Source: IDS-8 sp036381215
GTDB lineage: Bacteria; Pseudomonadota; Gammaproteobacteria; Steroidobacterales; Woeseiaceae
Direction: 5' to 3'
NCBI GenBank assembly: GCA_036381215.1
Contig: DASVDF010000110.1
Span: 48,377-112,376 of the forward strand
DNA: 64,000 nt
Part shown: one piece after another, positions 41,866 to 48,980 of the stretch
How positions within the stretch are numbered: position 1 is the first letter of the stretch
Layout of the letters: each line of letters starts with the position of its first letter
The notes under the pieces: model-generated
The model's database searches: none
Told to the model about the DNA's origin: nothing
The model's input: only the letters and a program-made list of their open reading frames with translations
Program-made: the position numbers and the translations under genes

Positions 41866-42411
41866 TCAGCGCAGGACGGTGCCGCGCTCGCGCGTGCGCC
41901 GGCGCTGCATGCGCGCCTGCAGCTGCTTGCGTTTCGCGGCCAGCCGCTCTGCGGCCCCATTGCTGCCGCCCACCCGCGACGGCGAGCGTCCGAGCTCCTT
42001 GCGGTAGCGGCAGAAATCGGCATACGCCTCGCGCACGTGGCGGAAGTCGCGGAGCAGGAGCTCGATCAGGATCAGGTCGTCGAGAAAGCCGATCGCGGGG
42101 ATGTCGTCGGGAATGATGTCTTCGGGATCGCCGAAGTAGACGAAGGTCGCGAGGAGCTGCTCGCGATCGGGTTTCGGCAACCGCCACTCGCGGTCCTCGA
42201 GCATGTCGATCATGGTCTCGAGCTCCGGCAGCCGGGCGGTCACGAAATCGGGCAGCCGCCCGGCGCTCCTGATACCGGCGAGAGCCCCGCGCACGGCTTC
42301 GACGATCTCCGCCTCGTCGCCGCCGCGCACCGTGTTGCGCGCCTTGCGGATCGCCTGGCGGAAGAACCTGAGATCGCGCTCGGTGAACTCGAGGGAAACG
42401 CTGACGCCCAT
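41866..42411 (-). CDS. DUF1232 (YkvA-like) protein
   Basis: 181-aa protein. The C-terminal half contains the DUF1232 signature, PEDIIPDDIPAIGFLDDLIL (about residues 97-116), seen in YkvA-type proteins. The N-terminal half is helical and charged (LEFTERDLRFFRQAIRKARN) and includes a weakly hydrophobic patch. It ends in a strongly basic tail (RKQLQARMQRRRTRERG). The function of the family is not known. It lies downstream of cydAB and the DUF2474 gene on the same strand, after a gap of 70 nt, so co-transcription is possible. Confidence 0.8.
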   Translation of the reverse strand: MGVSVSLEFTERDLRFFRQAIRKARNTVRGGDEAEIVEAVRGALAGIRSAGRLPDFVTARLPELETMIDMLEDREWRLPKPDREQLLATFVYFGDPEDIIPDDIPAIGFLDDLILIELLLRDFRHVREAYADFCRYRKELGRSPSRVGGSNGAAERLAAKRKQLQARMQRRRTRERGTVLR

Positions 42412-42481
42412 TGTGCTTGCCCGCCGCCCCGTGGTGCTCGCAAGGCTACCGGCGGGGAGGACGGCCGGTCAATCCGCCTCG

Positions 42482-42598
42482 TCAGGCCACGCCCATGGCC
42501 GCACGAATCAGCCAGGCGAGCGCCGCAACGGCGGCGACACCCGCGACCCACAGGGCGACGAGCCACGCGCAGCGGCGCAGGATATCGCGCGCCGCCAT
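42482..42598 (-). CDS. DUF2474 small membrane protein of the bd-oxidase operon
   Basis: A 38-aa protein, too short for most gene callers, starting at ATG 42598, 10 nt after cydB. Sequence pattern: MAARDILRRCAWLVALWVAG then VAAVAALAWLIRAAMGVA; one transmembrane helix of about 22 residues after a basic start. Small proteins of this kind (DUF2474) sit after cioAB/cydAB in many proteobacteria and resemble the CydX subunit in size and position, which stabilises the oxidase. Assignment is by size, hydrophobic pattern and position. Confidence 0.72.
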   Translation of the reverse strand: MAARDILRRCAWLVALWVAGVAAVAALAWLIRAAMGVA

Positions 42599-42608
42599 CA
42601 GCGCGCGT

Positions 42609-43616
42609 TCAATGGTAGCCCTCGCCGGCGCGCACCTTGCCGCGGAACACGCGATAGACGCCCGCCGTGTAGACGAGGATCAAGGGCAGCAGGAACAGCG
42701 CGCCGACCAGCAGGAACCTCAAGCTCGCGTCCGGCGCCGCCGCTTCGCGGAACGTCACGGAGTGTGGCACGACGTACGGCCAGAAGCTGATCATGAGGCC
42801 GATGAAGGACAGCACGAACAGCGCTTCGGCGTACAGGAACGGCGTGCCGTGCCGGCCCCGCGCAAGACTCAGCAGGAGCATTCCGCCGCAGGCGGCGACT
42901 AGCAGCGGCACCGGCATCGTGTACAGGAGTGCCGGCCAGCTGAACCACTTGTCGACGTAACCTGCTTGCAGGAACGGCGTCCACACGCTGAACACGAGGA
43001 TACCGGCGAGGGTGGCCCAGGCGAAGCGCCGGGCGAAGCGGCGTGCGCGCTGCGCGAGCTCGCCTTCCGTCTTCAGCACCAGCCAGGTGGCGCCGAGCAG
43101 GCAATAGCCGACGGCGAGCGCGATGCCGGTCACGATGCTGAACGGCGTGAGCCAGTCCCACCAGCCGCCGGCGTAGCTGCGGCCGGCGACCGGAATGCCC
43201 TGCACCAGCGCGCCGAGCGTGATGCCCTGCGCGAGCGCGGCGATGAGCGAGCCGGCGAAGAACGCGCGATCCCAGCGGTACGGGCGCGCGCGTGCCGCCC
43301 CACGGAACTCGAACGCGACGCCGCGCAGGATGAGCCCGACGAGCATCGCGACGATGGGCGCGTACAAAGCCGGCAGGATCACGGCATAGGCGAGCGGGAA
43401 GACGGCGAACAGTCCGCCGCCGCCCAGTACGAGCCAGGTTTCGTTGCCGTCCCAGACCGGTGCGACGGAGTTCATGGCTGTCGTGCGCTCGCGAGCGTCG
43501 GGGAGCCAAGGAAACAGGATCCCGATGCCGAGATCGAAACCGTCGAGCAGGACGTACGCGAGCACCGCGAACGCGAGCAGCACCATCCAGACCAGAGCGA
43601 GATCGGGCTCGAACAT
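42609..43616 (-). CDS. cydB: CydB/CioB, bd-type ubiquinol oxidase subunit II
   Basis: Second subunit (335 aa) of a cytochrome bd-type terminal oxidase that reduces oxygen with ubiquinol. The opening WMVLLAFAVLAYVLLDGFDL GIGILFPW is diagnostic, followed by NSVAPVWDGNETWLVLGGGG and several membrane helices, with VGYCLLGATWLVLKTEGEL mid-protein and PYVVPHSVTFREAAAPDASL near the C-terminus. The ATG overlaps the cydA stop (TGATG). The short form and the DUF2474 neighbour suggest the cyanide-insensitive CioAB branch. Confidence 0.94.
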   Translation of the reverse strand: MFEPDLALVWMVLLAFAVLAYVLLDGFDLGIGILFPWLPDARERTTAMNSVAPVWDGNETWLVLGGGGLFAVFPLAYAVILPALYAPIVAMLVGLILRGVAFEFRGAARARPYRWDRAFFAGSLIAALAQGITLGALVQGIPVAGRSYAGGWWDWLTPFSIVTGIALAVGYCLLGATWLVLKTEGELAQRARRFARRFAWATLAGILVFSVWTPFLQAGYVDKWFSWPALLYTMPVPLLVAACGGMLLLSLARGRHGTPFLYAEALFVLSFIGLMISFWPYVVPHSVTFREAAAPDASLRFLLVGALFLLPLILVYTAGVYRVFRGKVRAGEGYH

Positions 43617-45016
43617 CAGGACTCCTCGCGCATCCAGGCGGCCATGCGGCGCAGCAGGCTCTCGCGCTCGCGCGCTTCCTCGCGCGCTTCCTCCTCCGCG
43701 CCGGCGGCCGGCTGCTGGCGCAGCAGCCTGAGCAGGTAGACGATGCCGATCCCGAACACCGCGACGTAAACGATCACGAACGCGGTGAACGATCCGGCAA
43801 CGGCCGGAAGCGCGACGGGGGAGACGGAGTCCGCGGTACGCAGCAGCCCGTAAACGGTGTACGGCTGCCGGCCGACTTCGGTGACGGTCCAGCCGCAAAG
43901 CAGTGCGACCAGCCCGGCCGGCGCGGCGAAGAGCGCCGACCGTTGCAGCAGCGGTGTATCGAACAGGCGTCCGCGCAGCCTCTGGACGAGGCTCCAGAGC
44001 CCGATGCCGGCCATCAGCAGGCCGAGGCCGACCATGATGCGGAAGCTCCAGAACACGGTCGCGACGTGCGGCCAGTCGGCGCGGTCGAACTGGTCGAGCC
44101 CCGTGATCTCGGCGTTCGGCGAATGGCCGAGGATGATGCTGCCCGCCTTGGGAATCTGCAGCGCATGACGCACGGTGCCCGTGTCGGCATCGGGCAGGCC
44201 GACGAGGTAGAGCGGCTGCCCGCGGCGCGTTTCGAAATGCCCTTCCACCGCCGCGATCTTCATCGGCTGGTGCTCCGCGCTGTTCAGGCCGTGCAGGTCG
44301 CCGACGAGGATCTGCAGCGGCGCGACCAGCGTCGCCATCCACATCGCCATCGAGAACATCAGGCGCGCCTGGCGCCCATTGTCACCGCGCAGCAGGTGAT
44401 AAGCGCCCGCGCCGCCGACGACGAACGCGGTGGCGAGATAGGCTGCGAGCACCATGTGCGCGAAGCGGTAGGGAAAGGACGGGTTGAAGACGACGGCCAG
44501 CCAGTCGGCGGGCACGAACTGGCCGGCGGCATTGACGGCATAGCCGGCCGGCGTCTGCATCCAGCTGTTGGCGCTTAAAATCCAGAAGGCGGAGAGCAGA
44601 GTGCCGAGCGCAACCATCAGCGTTGCGAAGAAGTGCAGGCCGCGCCCGACGCGGTTCATGCCGAACAGCATCACGCCGAGAAAACCCGCTTCGAGAAAGA
44701 ACGCGGACAGCACTTCGTAACCCAGCAGCGGACCGAGTATCGGGCCGGTGAGGTCGGCGAAGCGGCTCCAGTTCGTGCCGAACTGGTAGCTCATCACGAC
44801 GCCGGAGACGACCCCCATGCCGAACGCGACCGCGAACGGCCGCAGCCAGAACCGGAACAGGCGCTCGTACGCGGGGCGGTCGGTGGCAAGCCACAGTCCT
44901 TCGAGCACGGCGAGATAGCTCGCGAGCCCGATCGTCAGCGCGGGGAAGACGATATGGAAGGAGATCGTGAAGGCGAACTGCAGCCTGGCGACGTTGAGGG
45001 CGGTGAACCATTCCAT
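43616..45016 (-). CDS. cydA: CydA/CioA, bd-type ubiquinol oxidase subunit I
   Basis: Haem-bearing subunit of the bd oxidase, 466 aa. The N-terminus has LNVARLQFAFTISFHIVFPA (haem ligand His at about residue 21), then FGMGVVSGVVMSYQFGTNWS with the conserved SYQFGTNW. Near residue 300 it has LGHSPNAEITGL, and towards the end CGWTVTEVGRQPYTVYGLLR with TADSVSP. The Q-loop is short, as in the CioA/CydA-S type rather than the long E. coli CydA. The C-terminus is acidic and charged. An extended -10 element and a palindrome lie upstream. Confidence 0.94.
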   Translation of the reverse strand: MEWFTALNVARLQFAFTISFHIVFPALTIGLASYLAVLEGLWLATDRPAYERLFRFWLRPFAVAFGMGVVSGVVMSYQFGTNWSRFADLTGPILGPLLGYEVLSAFFLEAGFLGVMLFGMNRVGRGLHFFATLMVALGTLLSAFWILSANSWMQTPAGYAVNAAGQFVPADWLAVVFNPSFPYRFAHMVLAAYLATAFVVGGAGAYHLLRGDNGRQARLMFSMAMWMATLVAPLQILVGDLHGLNSAEHQPMKIAAVEGHFETRRGQPLYLVGLPDADTGTVRHALQIPKAGSIILGHSPNAEITGLDQFDRADWPHVATVFWSFRIMVGLGLLMAGIGLWSLVQRLRGRLFDTPLLQRSALFAAPAGLVALLCGWTVTEVGRQPYTVYGLLRTADSVSPVALPAVAGSFTAFVIVYVAVFGIGIVYLLRLLRQQPAAGAEEEAREEARERESLLRRMAAWMREES

Positions 45017-45042
45017 CGTGCGTCCGGAAGGAAGTGCCTGCG

Positions 45043-45059
45043 GGAACGGCAGCCGTTCC
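45043..45059. promoter_or_regulatory. Palindrome in the cydA leader
   Basis: GGAACGGC (45043-45050) and GCCGTTCC (45052-45059) form a perfect inverted repeat around one A, 27 nt before the cydA ATG. It could be an operator or an RNA stem next to the ribosome binding site. Function unknown. Confidence 0.45.
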
Positions 45060-45107
45060 GCCGCGGAAGGAGCGGATGGGAGGCGCGCGGGACGGTCGGC
45101 TCGCGAG

Positions 45108-45116
45108 AGGATAACA
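45108..45116 (-). promoter_or_regulatory. Extended -10 element for cydAB
   Basis: On the minus strand TGTTATCCT gives an extended -10 (TGn followed by TATCCT). It lies about 92 nt upstream of cydA. No good -35 box is seen, which is tolerable for extended -10 promoters. Confidence 0.4.
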
Positions 45117-45214
45117 GAACATCCGGCCCGGCACCGGGCGCGCCGCGCCAATGAGCTTTGCGCAGCGTGACGCCGCTCCGGCCGTTGCCTCCTGCCGTAT
45201 GGGATAATGCGGCC

Positions 45215-45865
45215 GTGACACCGAAGCTCTATATCGGCAATTACAACTACTCGTCCTGGTCGCTGCGCGCCTGGTTCCTGCTGGCGGAGGCCGGGATCGC
45301 CTTCGAGGAGGAACGCGTTCCCCTCGACACGCCCGGGTTCGCCGGCCGTATCGCCGCGGTCTCGCCCGCCGGCCGCGTGCCGGTGCTCGTGCTCGACGAC
45401 GGTCCCGTCTGGGACTCCCTCGCCATTGCCGAGACCGTGGCCGAGCGCTGGCCCGAGAAGGGCCTGTGGCCGTCCGATCCCGGCCGGCGTGCGCAGGCGC
45501 GCTCGATCAGCGCGGAGATGCACGCCGGCTTTGCGGCGCTGCGCGAAGCCATGCCGATGAACTGCCGCGCGATGGGGCGCAAGGTGCCGCTGTCGCCCGC
45601 GCTCGCCGCGGACATCGAGCGCGTGCTCGCGATCTGGAGTGAGTGCGCGGAGCGCGCTGGCGGCCCGTGGCTGTACGGCCGTTTCGGCGTCGCGGATGCG
45701 ATGTATGCGCCCGTCGTGCTCAGATTTCGTACCTACGGCGTCGATCTGCCACAATCGGCGCGCGGCTACGCCGAGCGTGTGCTGGCGAGCCGCGCCATAC
45801 AGCGCTGGCTTGCGGCGGCGGAAGCGGAAACGGAAGTAATCGAAAAGGAAGAAGCCGGACGATGA
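45215..45865 (+). CDS. Glutathione S-transferase family protein
   Basis: 216-aa GST-like protein. The thioredoxin-like N-terminal domain begins KLYIGNYNYSSWSLRAWFLL, with the Ser-Ser-W-S motif of the NYSSWSLR subgroup, and continues GRVPVLVLDDGPVWDSLAIAETVAERW (cis-Pro and glutathione-binding D-S). The helical C-terminal domain has WLYGRFGVADAMYAPVVLRF. The start is GTG 45215, preceded by GATAAT; the GST fold begins immediately. It overlaps the next gene by 4 nt (ATGA). Substrate is unknown. Confidence 0.9.
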   Translation: MTPKLYIGNYNYSSWSLRAWFLLAEAGIAFEEERVPLDTPGFAGRIAAVSPAGRVPVLVLDDGPVWDSLAIAETVAERWPEKGLWPSDPGRRAQARSISAEMHAGFAALREAMPMNCRAMGRKVPLSPALAADIERVLAIWSECAERAGGPWLYGRFGVADAMYAPVVLRFRTYGVDLPQSARGYAERVLASRAIQRWLAAAEAETEVIEKEEAGR

Positions 45866-46905
45866 CGCACATGTCGATCAGGGCTGCGGGCGCATGCGCA
45901 GCGGCCGTCGGGAGCCTCCTGCTCGCAACCGCCGCGACAGCGGAAGTCTACGAGCTGCCGCCGCCGGGCACGGACGTGATCGGCGCGATCACCACGGTCG
46001 AAGCGCGCGCCGCCGACACGCTGCTCGACATCGGCCGCCGCCACGGCGTCGGCTACGAGGAAATGGTGCGCGCCAACCCGGACGTGGACGTGTGGCTGCC
46101 GGGCGAAGGCACGCGTGTCGTGCTGCCCACGCGCTACATCCTGCCGCCCGGTCCGCGGCGCGGGCTCGTGCTCAACCTGCCCGAGTACCGCCTGTATTAC
46201 TTCCCGACGCCGAAACCCGGCGAGCCGGCGATGGTGCTGACCTTTCCGGTGAGCATCGGGCGCATGGACTGGGCGACGCCGCTCGGCGATACGCGCGTCG
46301 TGTCGAAAGTCGTGCGGCCGTCGTGGTACCCGCCGGAATCGGTGCGCAAGGAGCATGCGGAGGACGGCCGGCCGCTGCCGCGCATCGTGCCGCCGGGGCC
46401 CGACAATCCGCTCGGCGAGTTCGCGATGCGTCTCGCGCTCCCCGGCTACCTGATTCACGGCACGAACCGGCCCGCCGGCGTGGGCATGCGCGTGACCCAC
46501 GGCTGCGTGCGCATGTATCCCGAGGACATCGAGTTCCTGTTCGGCCGCGTGGCGGTCGACACCCCGGTGCGCATCGTCAACGAGCCGATCAAGCTCGGCT
46601 GGGACGGCGACCGCCTGCTGATGGAAGCGCACCGTCCCCTCGATGTCGCGCCGGTCACCGACGATCAGGACGAGCCGGTGGTGGAAGAGGCGGTGGCGAT
46701 CGACGCGGCCGGCGAGCCGGGGCGCGAGCCGCCGAAGGCGAGCCGGCTCACCGCGCTCACCCGGCAGTTCGTCGCGGCGACCGACGCGCGCCCCGGCGAG
46801 CTCGACTGGGAAGTCGCGGAAGCCCTGCTCGAGCGCTCCGACGGCATCCCCGCCGCCGTCGGCGGCGCCATAAAAAACGCCGCGACAAGCGCGGCGTCTG
46901 AATGA
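45862..46905 (+). CDS. L,D-transpeptidase with LysM-like domain
   Basis: 347-aa periplasmic enzyme that attaches Lpp-type lipoproteins to peptidoglycan or makes 3-3 cross-links. It has a signal peptide (AGACAAAVGSLLLATAATAE), a LysM-like repeat (about residues 45-90, ADTLLDIGRRHGVGYEEMVR with ANPDVDVWLPGEGTRVVLP) and a YkuD catalytic domain (about 98-240). The catalytic motif is HGTNRPAGVGMRVTHGCVRM, with Cys near residue 215 and T replacing the usual S before HGC. A low-complexity C-terminus of about 100 residues follows. The convergent gene next door encodes a likely lipoprotein substrate. Confidence 0.93.
   Translation: MTHMSIRAAGACAAAVGSLLLATAATAEVYELPPPGTDVIGAITTVEARAADTLLDIGRRHGVGYEEMVRANPDVDVWLPGEGTRVVLPTRYILPPGPRRGLVLNLPEYRLYYFPTPKPGEPAMVLTFPVSIGRMDWATPLGDTRVVSKVVRPSWYPPESVRKEHAEDGRPLPRIVPPGPDNPLGEFAMRLALPGYLIHGTNRPAGVGMRVTHGCVRMYPEDIEFLFGRVAVDTPVRIVNEPIKLGWDGDRLLMEAHRPLDVAPVTDDQDEPVVEEAVAIDAAGEPGREPPKASRLTALTRQFVAATDARPGELDWEVAEALLERSDGIPAAVGGAIKNAATSAASE
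46872..46897 (-). terminator. Intrinsic terminator of the Lpp-like gene
   Basis: On the minus strand ACGCCGCG pairs with CGCGGCGT (8 bp, 5-nt loop) and is followed by six T's (46877-46872). It lies within the last codons of the convergent L,D-transpeptidase gene, so that gene's C-terminus (KNAATSAASE) is partly dictated by the terminator. Confidence 0.85.
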
Positions 46906-46926
46906 ATCTCTTCGAGTAGTCTCTCG

Positions 46927-47232
46927 CTACTTTGACATCGACTTCTGGAACATGCGTTCCAGGCGGTCGCGGTTCGCATCGCAACAGGACTGCGCTTCCT
47001 CGGCAGCGGCCAGCGCCTCGTCGGCCGTGGCCTGCGCGTTGCGTGCCGCCTGGGCCGCGCTGTCCGCCGCGGCACGCGCGGCCTCTGCTGCGGACTTCGC
47101 CGCCGCCGCATCCCGGGCCGCCTGGTCCACGGTCGCCTGGAGCTGGTCGCGTTCCGCCGTATTGGCGCAACCGGCGGCCGCGCCGAGCACCAGTGCCAGT
47201 GCGCTCACCTTGATTATGTTGCTCATCATCAT
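46927..47232 (-). CDS. Lpp/OprI-like murein lipoprotein
   Basis: 101-aa outer-membrane lipoprotein. The signal peptide ends in a lipobox (ALALVLGAAAGC, Cys at about residue 22). The mature part is an Ala-rich coiled coil (RDQLQATVDQAARDAAAAKS, then AAEAARAAADSAAQAARNAQ) like OprI/Lpp, and the C-terminus ends in Ser-Lys (QKSMSK), with the terminal Lys available for attachment to peptidoglycan. A double Cys (SCCD) near residue 82 is unusual. Three ATGs in a row occur at the start; the first (47232) has the best spacing to a GAGGA. Strong promoter and terminator suggest high expression. Confidence 0.88.
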   Translation of the reverse strand: MMMSNIIKVSALALVLGAAAGCANTAERDQLQATVDQAARDAAAAKSAAEAARAAADSAAQAARNAQATADEALAAAEEAQSCCDANRDRLERMFQKSMSK

Positions 47233-47265
47233 CCCAGTTCCTCTGGTGGAAAAAAATGCAGGCGC

Positions 47266-47294
47266 ATTATTTCTTAAATTAATTGCGCCTTCAA
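47266..47294 (-). promoter_or_regulatory. Promoter of the Lpp-like gene
   Basis: Minus-strand TTGAAG (47294-47289), 17-nt spacer that is AT-rich, and AATAAT (47271-47266). It sits in the most AT-rich stretch of the window, 34 nt before the ATG, as expected for a highly expressed lipoprotein gene. Confidence 0.6.
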
Positions 47295-47519
47295 TGATCT
47301 GCGCGATGAATTCGCGTGCTGTCGTGCATCCGCGACAGATGCGTTCGAAGCGCTCGGGCACCGGGACGAGGTCACGCAAAGCCATGGCAAGTCGCGGCGG
47401 AACGTGAGGTTGTCGTCGCTTCATCGAATCGGCATGACATGCGGAGGCGGCAGCGGGGGCGGGACGGCGCCGCGAGCGGTGGGCGGCGAGCGCTGCAAAA
47501 CCCGGCCCGCGGCCGGATA
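47295..47519. other. Intergenic stretch between the lpp-like and lexA promoters
   Basis: The lpp-lexA gap is about 350 nt. Outside the promoters and LexA boxes, this middle part has short open frames on both strands, but no recognisable product, stem or repeat. Confidence 0.4.
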
Positions 47520-47547
47520 TTTACAATCGGCCGAAACTGGTTATACT
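47520..47547 (+). promoter_or_regulatory. lexA promoter
   Basis: TTTACA (47520-47525), 16-nt spacer, TATACT (47542-47547). The -10 box is overlapped by the first LexA box, the arrangement expected for autorepression. Confidence 0.65.
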
Positions 47548-47552
47548 CACAG
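47537..47552. promoter_or_regulatory. LexA box 1
   Basis: CTGGTTATACTCACAG, matching the gammaproteobacterial LexA site CTGT-N8-ACAG with one change (CTGG). It covers the lexA -10 box. Confidence 0.8.
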
Positions 47553-47555
47553 TGA

Positions 47556-47571
47556 CTGTTGATTCGTACAG
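47556..47571. promoter_or_regulatory. LexA box 2
   Basis: CTGTTGATTCGTACAG, an exact CTGT-N8-ACAG site, 3 nt after box 1 and 10 nt before the lexA ATG. Tandem sites are typical of autoregulated lexA genes. Confidence 0.9.
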
Positions 47572-47581
47572 GGCGCCGACG

Positions 47582-48199
47582 ATGCACGAGCTCACCCCAC
47601 GCCAGGCCCAGATTCTGAAAATGATTCAGGAATTTATCGCTGAATGCGGTATGCCGCCGACGCGCGCGGAGATCGCGAAAACGCTGGGCTTCAAGTCGCC
47701 GAACGCGGCCGAGGACCACCTGCGCGCGCTGCAGAGGAAAGGCGTGCTGGAGCTCGTGCCCGGCGCCTCGCGCGGCATCCAGCTCAAGGATTCCCTGCGC
47801 GAGCAGCTCGGCCTGCCGCTCGTCGGCCGGGTCGCGGCGGGTCGCCCGATCCTCGCCGAGGAGCACATCGAGACGCATTACCAGATCGATCGCGCGCTCT
47901 TCAAGCCGAAGGCGCATTACCTGCTGCGCGTCGAAGGCATGAGCATGAAGAACGCCGGCATTCTGCACGGCGATCTCGTGGCGGTGCATCGCACGCCGGA
48001 AGTGCGCAGCCGGCAGATCGTCGTTGCCCGCGTGGACGACGAGGTCACCGTCAAGCGTTATCGCCAGGACGGCTCGCAGGTGTGGCTGCTGCCGGAGAAC
48101 GAGGAGTTCGAGCCGATCAAGGTCGATCTGAAATCGCAATCGATGGTGATCGAAGGCGTGGTCGTCGGCGTCATTCGCGAGCGGCTCACGACGCACTAG
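47582..48199 (+). CDS. lexA: LexA, SOS repressor
   Basis: SOS-response repressor that cleaves itself when RecA filaments form. The 205-aa product has the N-terminal winged helix (MHELTPRQAQILKMIQEFIA, recognition helix in PPTRAEIAKTLGFKSPNAAE) and the C-terminal S24 protease domain: cleavage site Ala86-Gly87 (VAAGRP), catalytic Ser121 (GMSMKN) and Lys158 (VKRY). ATG 47582 gives the canonical MHELTPRQ start; an earlier GTG at 47552 lies in the operator. It heads the imuA-imuB-dnaE2 cassette, with two LexA boxes upstream. Confidence 0.97.
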   Translation: MHELTPRQAQILKMIQEFIAECGMPPTRAEIAKTLGFKSPNAAEDHLRALQRKGVLELVPGASRGIQLKDSLREQLGLPLVGRVAAGRPILAEEHIETHYQIDRALFKPKAHYLLRVEGMSMKNAGILHGDLVAVHRTPEVRSRQIVVARVDDEVTVKRYRQDGSQVWLLPENEEFEPIKVDLKSQSMVIEGVVVGVIRERLTTH

Positions 48200-48240
48200 T
48201 CGCGCGTGGCGCGGCAGCAGGTCGCATGCTGCGCATCCAG

Positions 48241-48264
48241 GTCGCGCGCGATGCGCGCTCCTAC
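48241..48264 (-). repeat. GTAG-headed REP-like palindrome (copy 2) between lexA and imuA
   Basis: Reverse complement identical over 24 nt to the elements at 10098-10121 and 63036-63059. It ends 5 nt before the imuA ATG, inside the 70-nt lexA-imuA gap, so it may affect imuA translation or mRNA processing. No separate LexA box is seen for imuA. Confidence 0.75.
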
Positions 48265-48269
48265 CTAGC

Positions 48270-48977
48270 ATGAATGAAGCACTCGAAAAGCTTCTTGCCC
48301 ATCCGCGGATCTGGCGCTCCGGAGGCGCCGGGCGGGCGCGCAGCCTCGATCCGCACGGAGCCGCGCCGGGCGTTCCGACCGGCCATGCCGCCCTCGATCG
48401 CGAATTGCCGGGGGGCGGCTGGCCGCGGCAGGCGCTCACGGAAATTCTCATCGAGGGTCACGGCAGGGGCGAGCTCAGGTTGCTGATGCCGGCGCTCGCC
48501 GAGCTCGGGCAGAACGACGGCGAGGGGGAAACCGGCTGGCTGGCCTGGATCGCCCCGCCGCTCCTGCCGTATCCGCCGGCGCTCGGCCAATGGGGCGTGG
48601 ATCTCTCGCGCGTGCTGGTCGTGCAGCCGAAACGGCGTGCCGACGTGCTGTGGGCGGCCGAGCAGGCGCTGGCTTCGGGCAATTGCGCGGCGGTGCTGCT
48701 CTGGCCGGAAGCGATCGGCGCCAGAGCGCGCGCGTCGCGGCACGCGCGAACCGGCCGCCGGGCCGCGGCCTTTCCGAGCCGGCGGCTGCAACTCGCCGCC
48801 GAGAGAGGCGGGGCATTGAGCTTTGCTTTTCGTCCGGCGAGCGCACGCGCGGAAATCTCCGCCGCCGCGTTGCGCCTCCTGCTCGCGCGCGGCGAACAGG
48901 GTCTCGATGCCGTCATCCTGAAGAGTCGCGGCGGCCGGCCGGCGCGGGTGCGCAACGTCGTTCATGAAGTCGAATAG
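48270..48977 (+). CDS. imuA: ImuA, SOS mutasome component
   Basis: 235-aa RecA-like protein of the ImuA/SulA-related family, needed with ImuB and DnaE2 for SOS-induced mutagenesis. Features are the opening HPRIWRSGGAGRA, VPTGHAALDRELPGGGWPRQ (typical of ImuA), LTEILIEGHGRGELRLLMPA in place of a Walker A loop, and WLAWIAPPLLPYPPALGQWG with VLVVQPKRRADVLWAAEQAL. No intact P-loop is present. The cassette order lexA-imuA-imuB-dnaE2 makes the assignment firm. Confidence 0.9.
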   Translation: MNEALEKLLAHPRIWRSGGAGRARSLDPHGAAPGVPTGHAALDRELPGGGWPRQALTEILIEGHGRGELRLLMPALAELGQNDGEGETGWLAWIAPPLLPYPPALGQWGVDLSRVLVVQPKRRADVLWAAEQALASGNCAAVLLWPEAIGARARASRHARTGRRAAAFPSRRLQLAAERGGALSFAFRPASARAEISAAALRLLLARGEQGLDAVILKSRGGRPARVRNVVHEVE

Positions 48978-48980
48978 CTC

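Noticed and set aside
41830..41866. Another GTAG repeat copy downstream of fabH
   Set aside because: GTAGGCGCGATGCGGGCTCC has the head GTAG and scattered matches, but the GTAGGAGC core is broken and no stem like the other copies forms.
46987..47424. Longer version of the Lpp-like protein starting at 47424
   Set aside because: It would put about 64 residues before the signal peptide and bury the promoter in coding sequence; the ATG cluster at 47232 has the ribosome binding site and gives a normal lipoprotein.
47316..47536. Small open frames between the lpp-like gene and lexA
   Set aside because: No ribosome binding site, conserved motif or plausible product, and the region holds the promoters and LexA operators.
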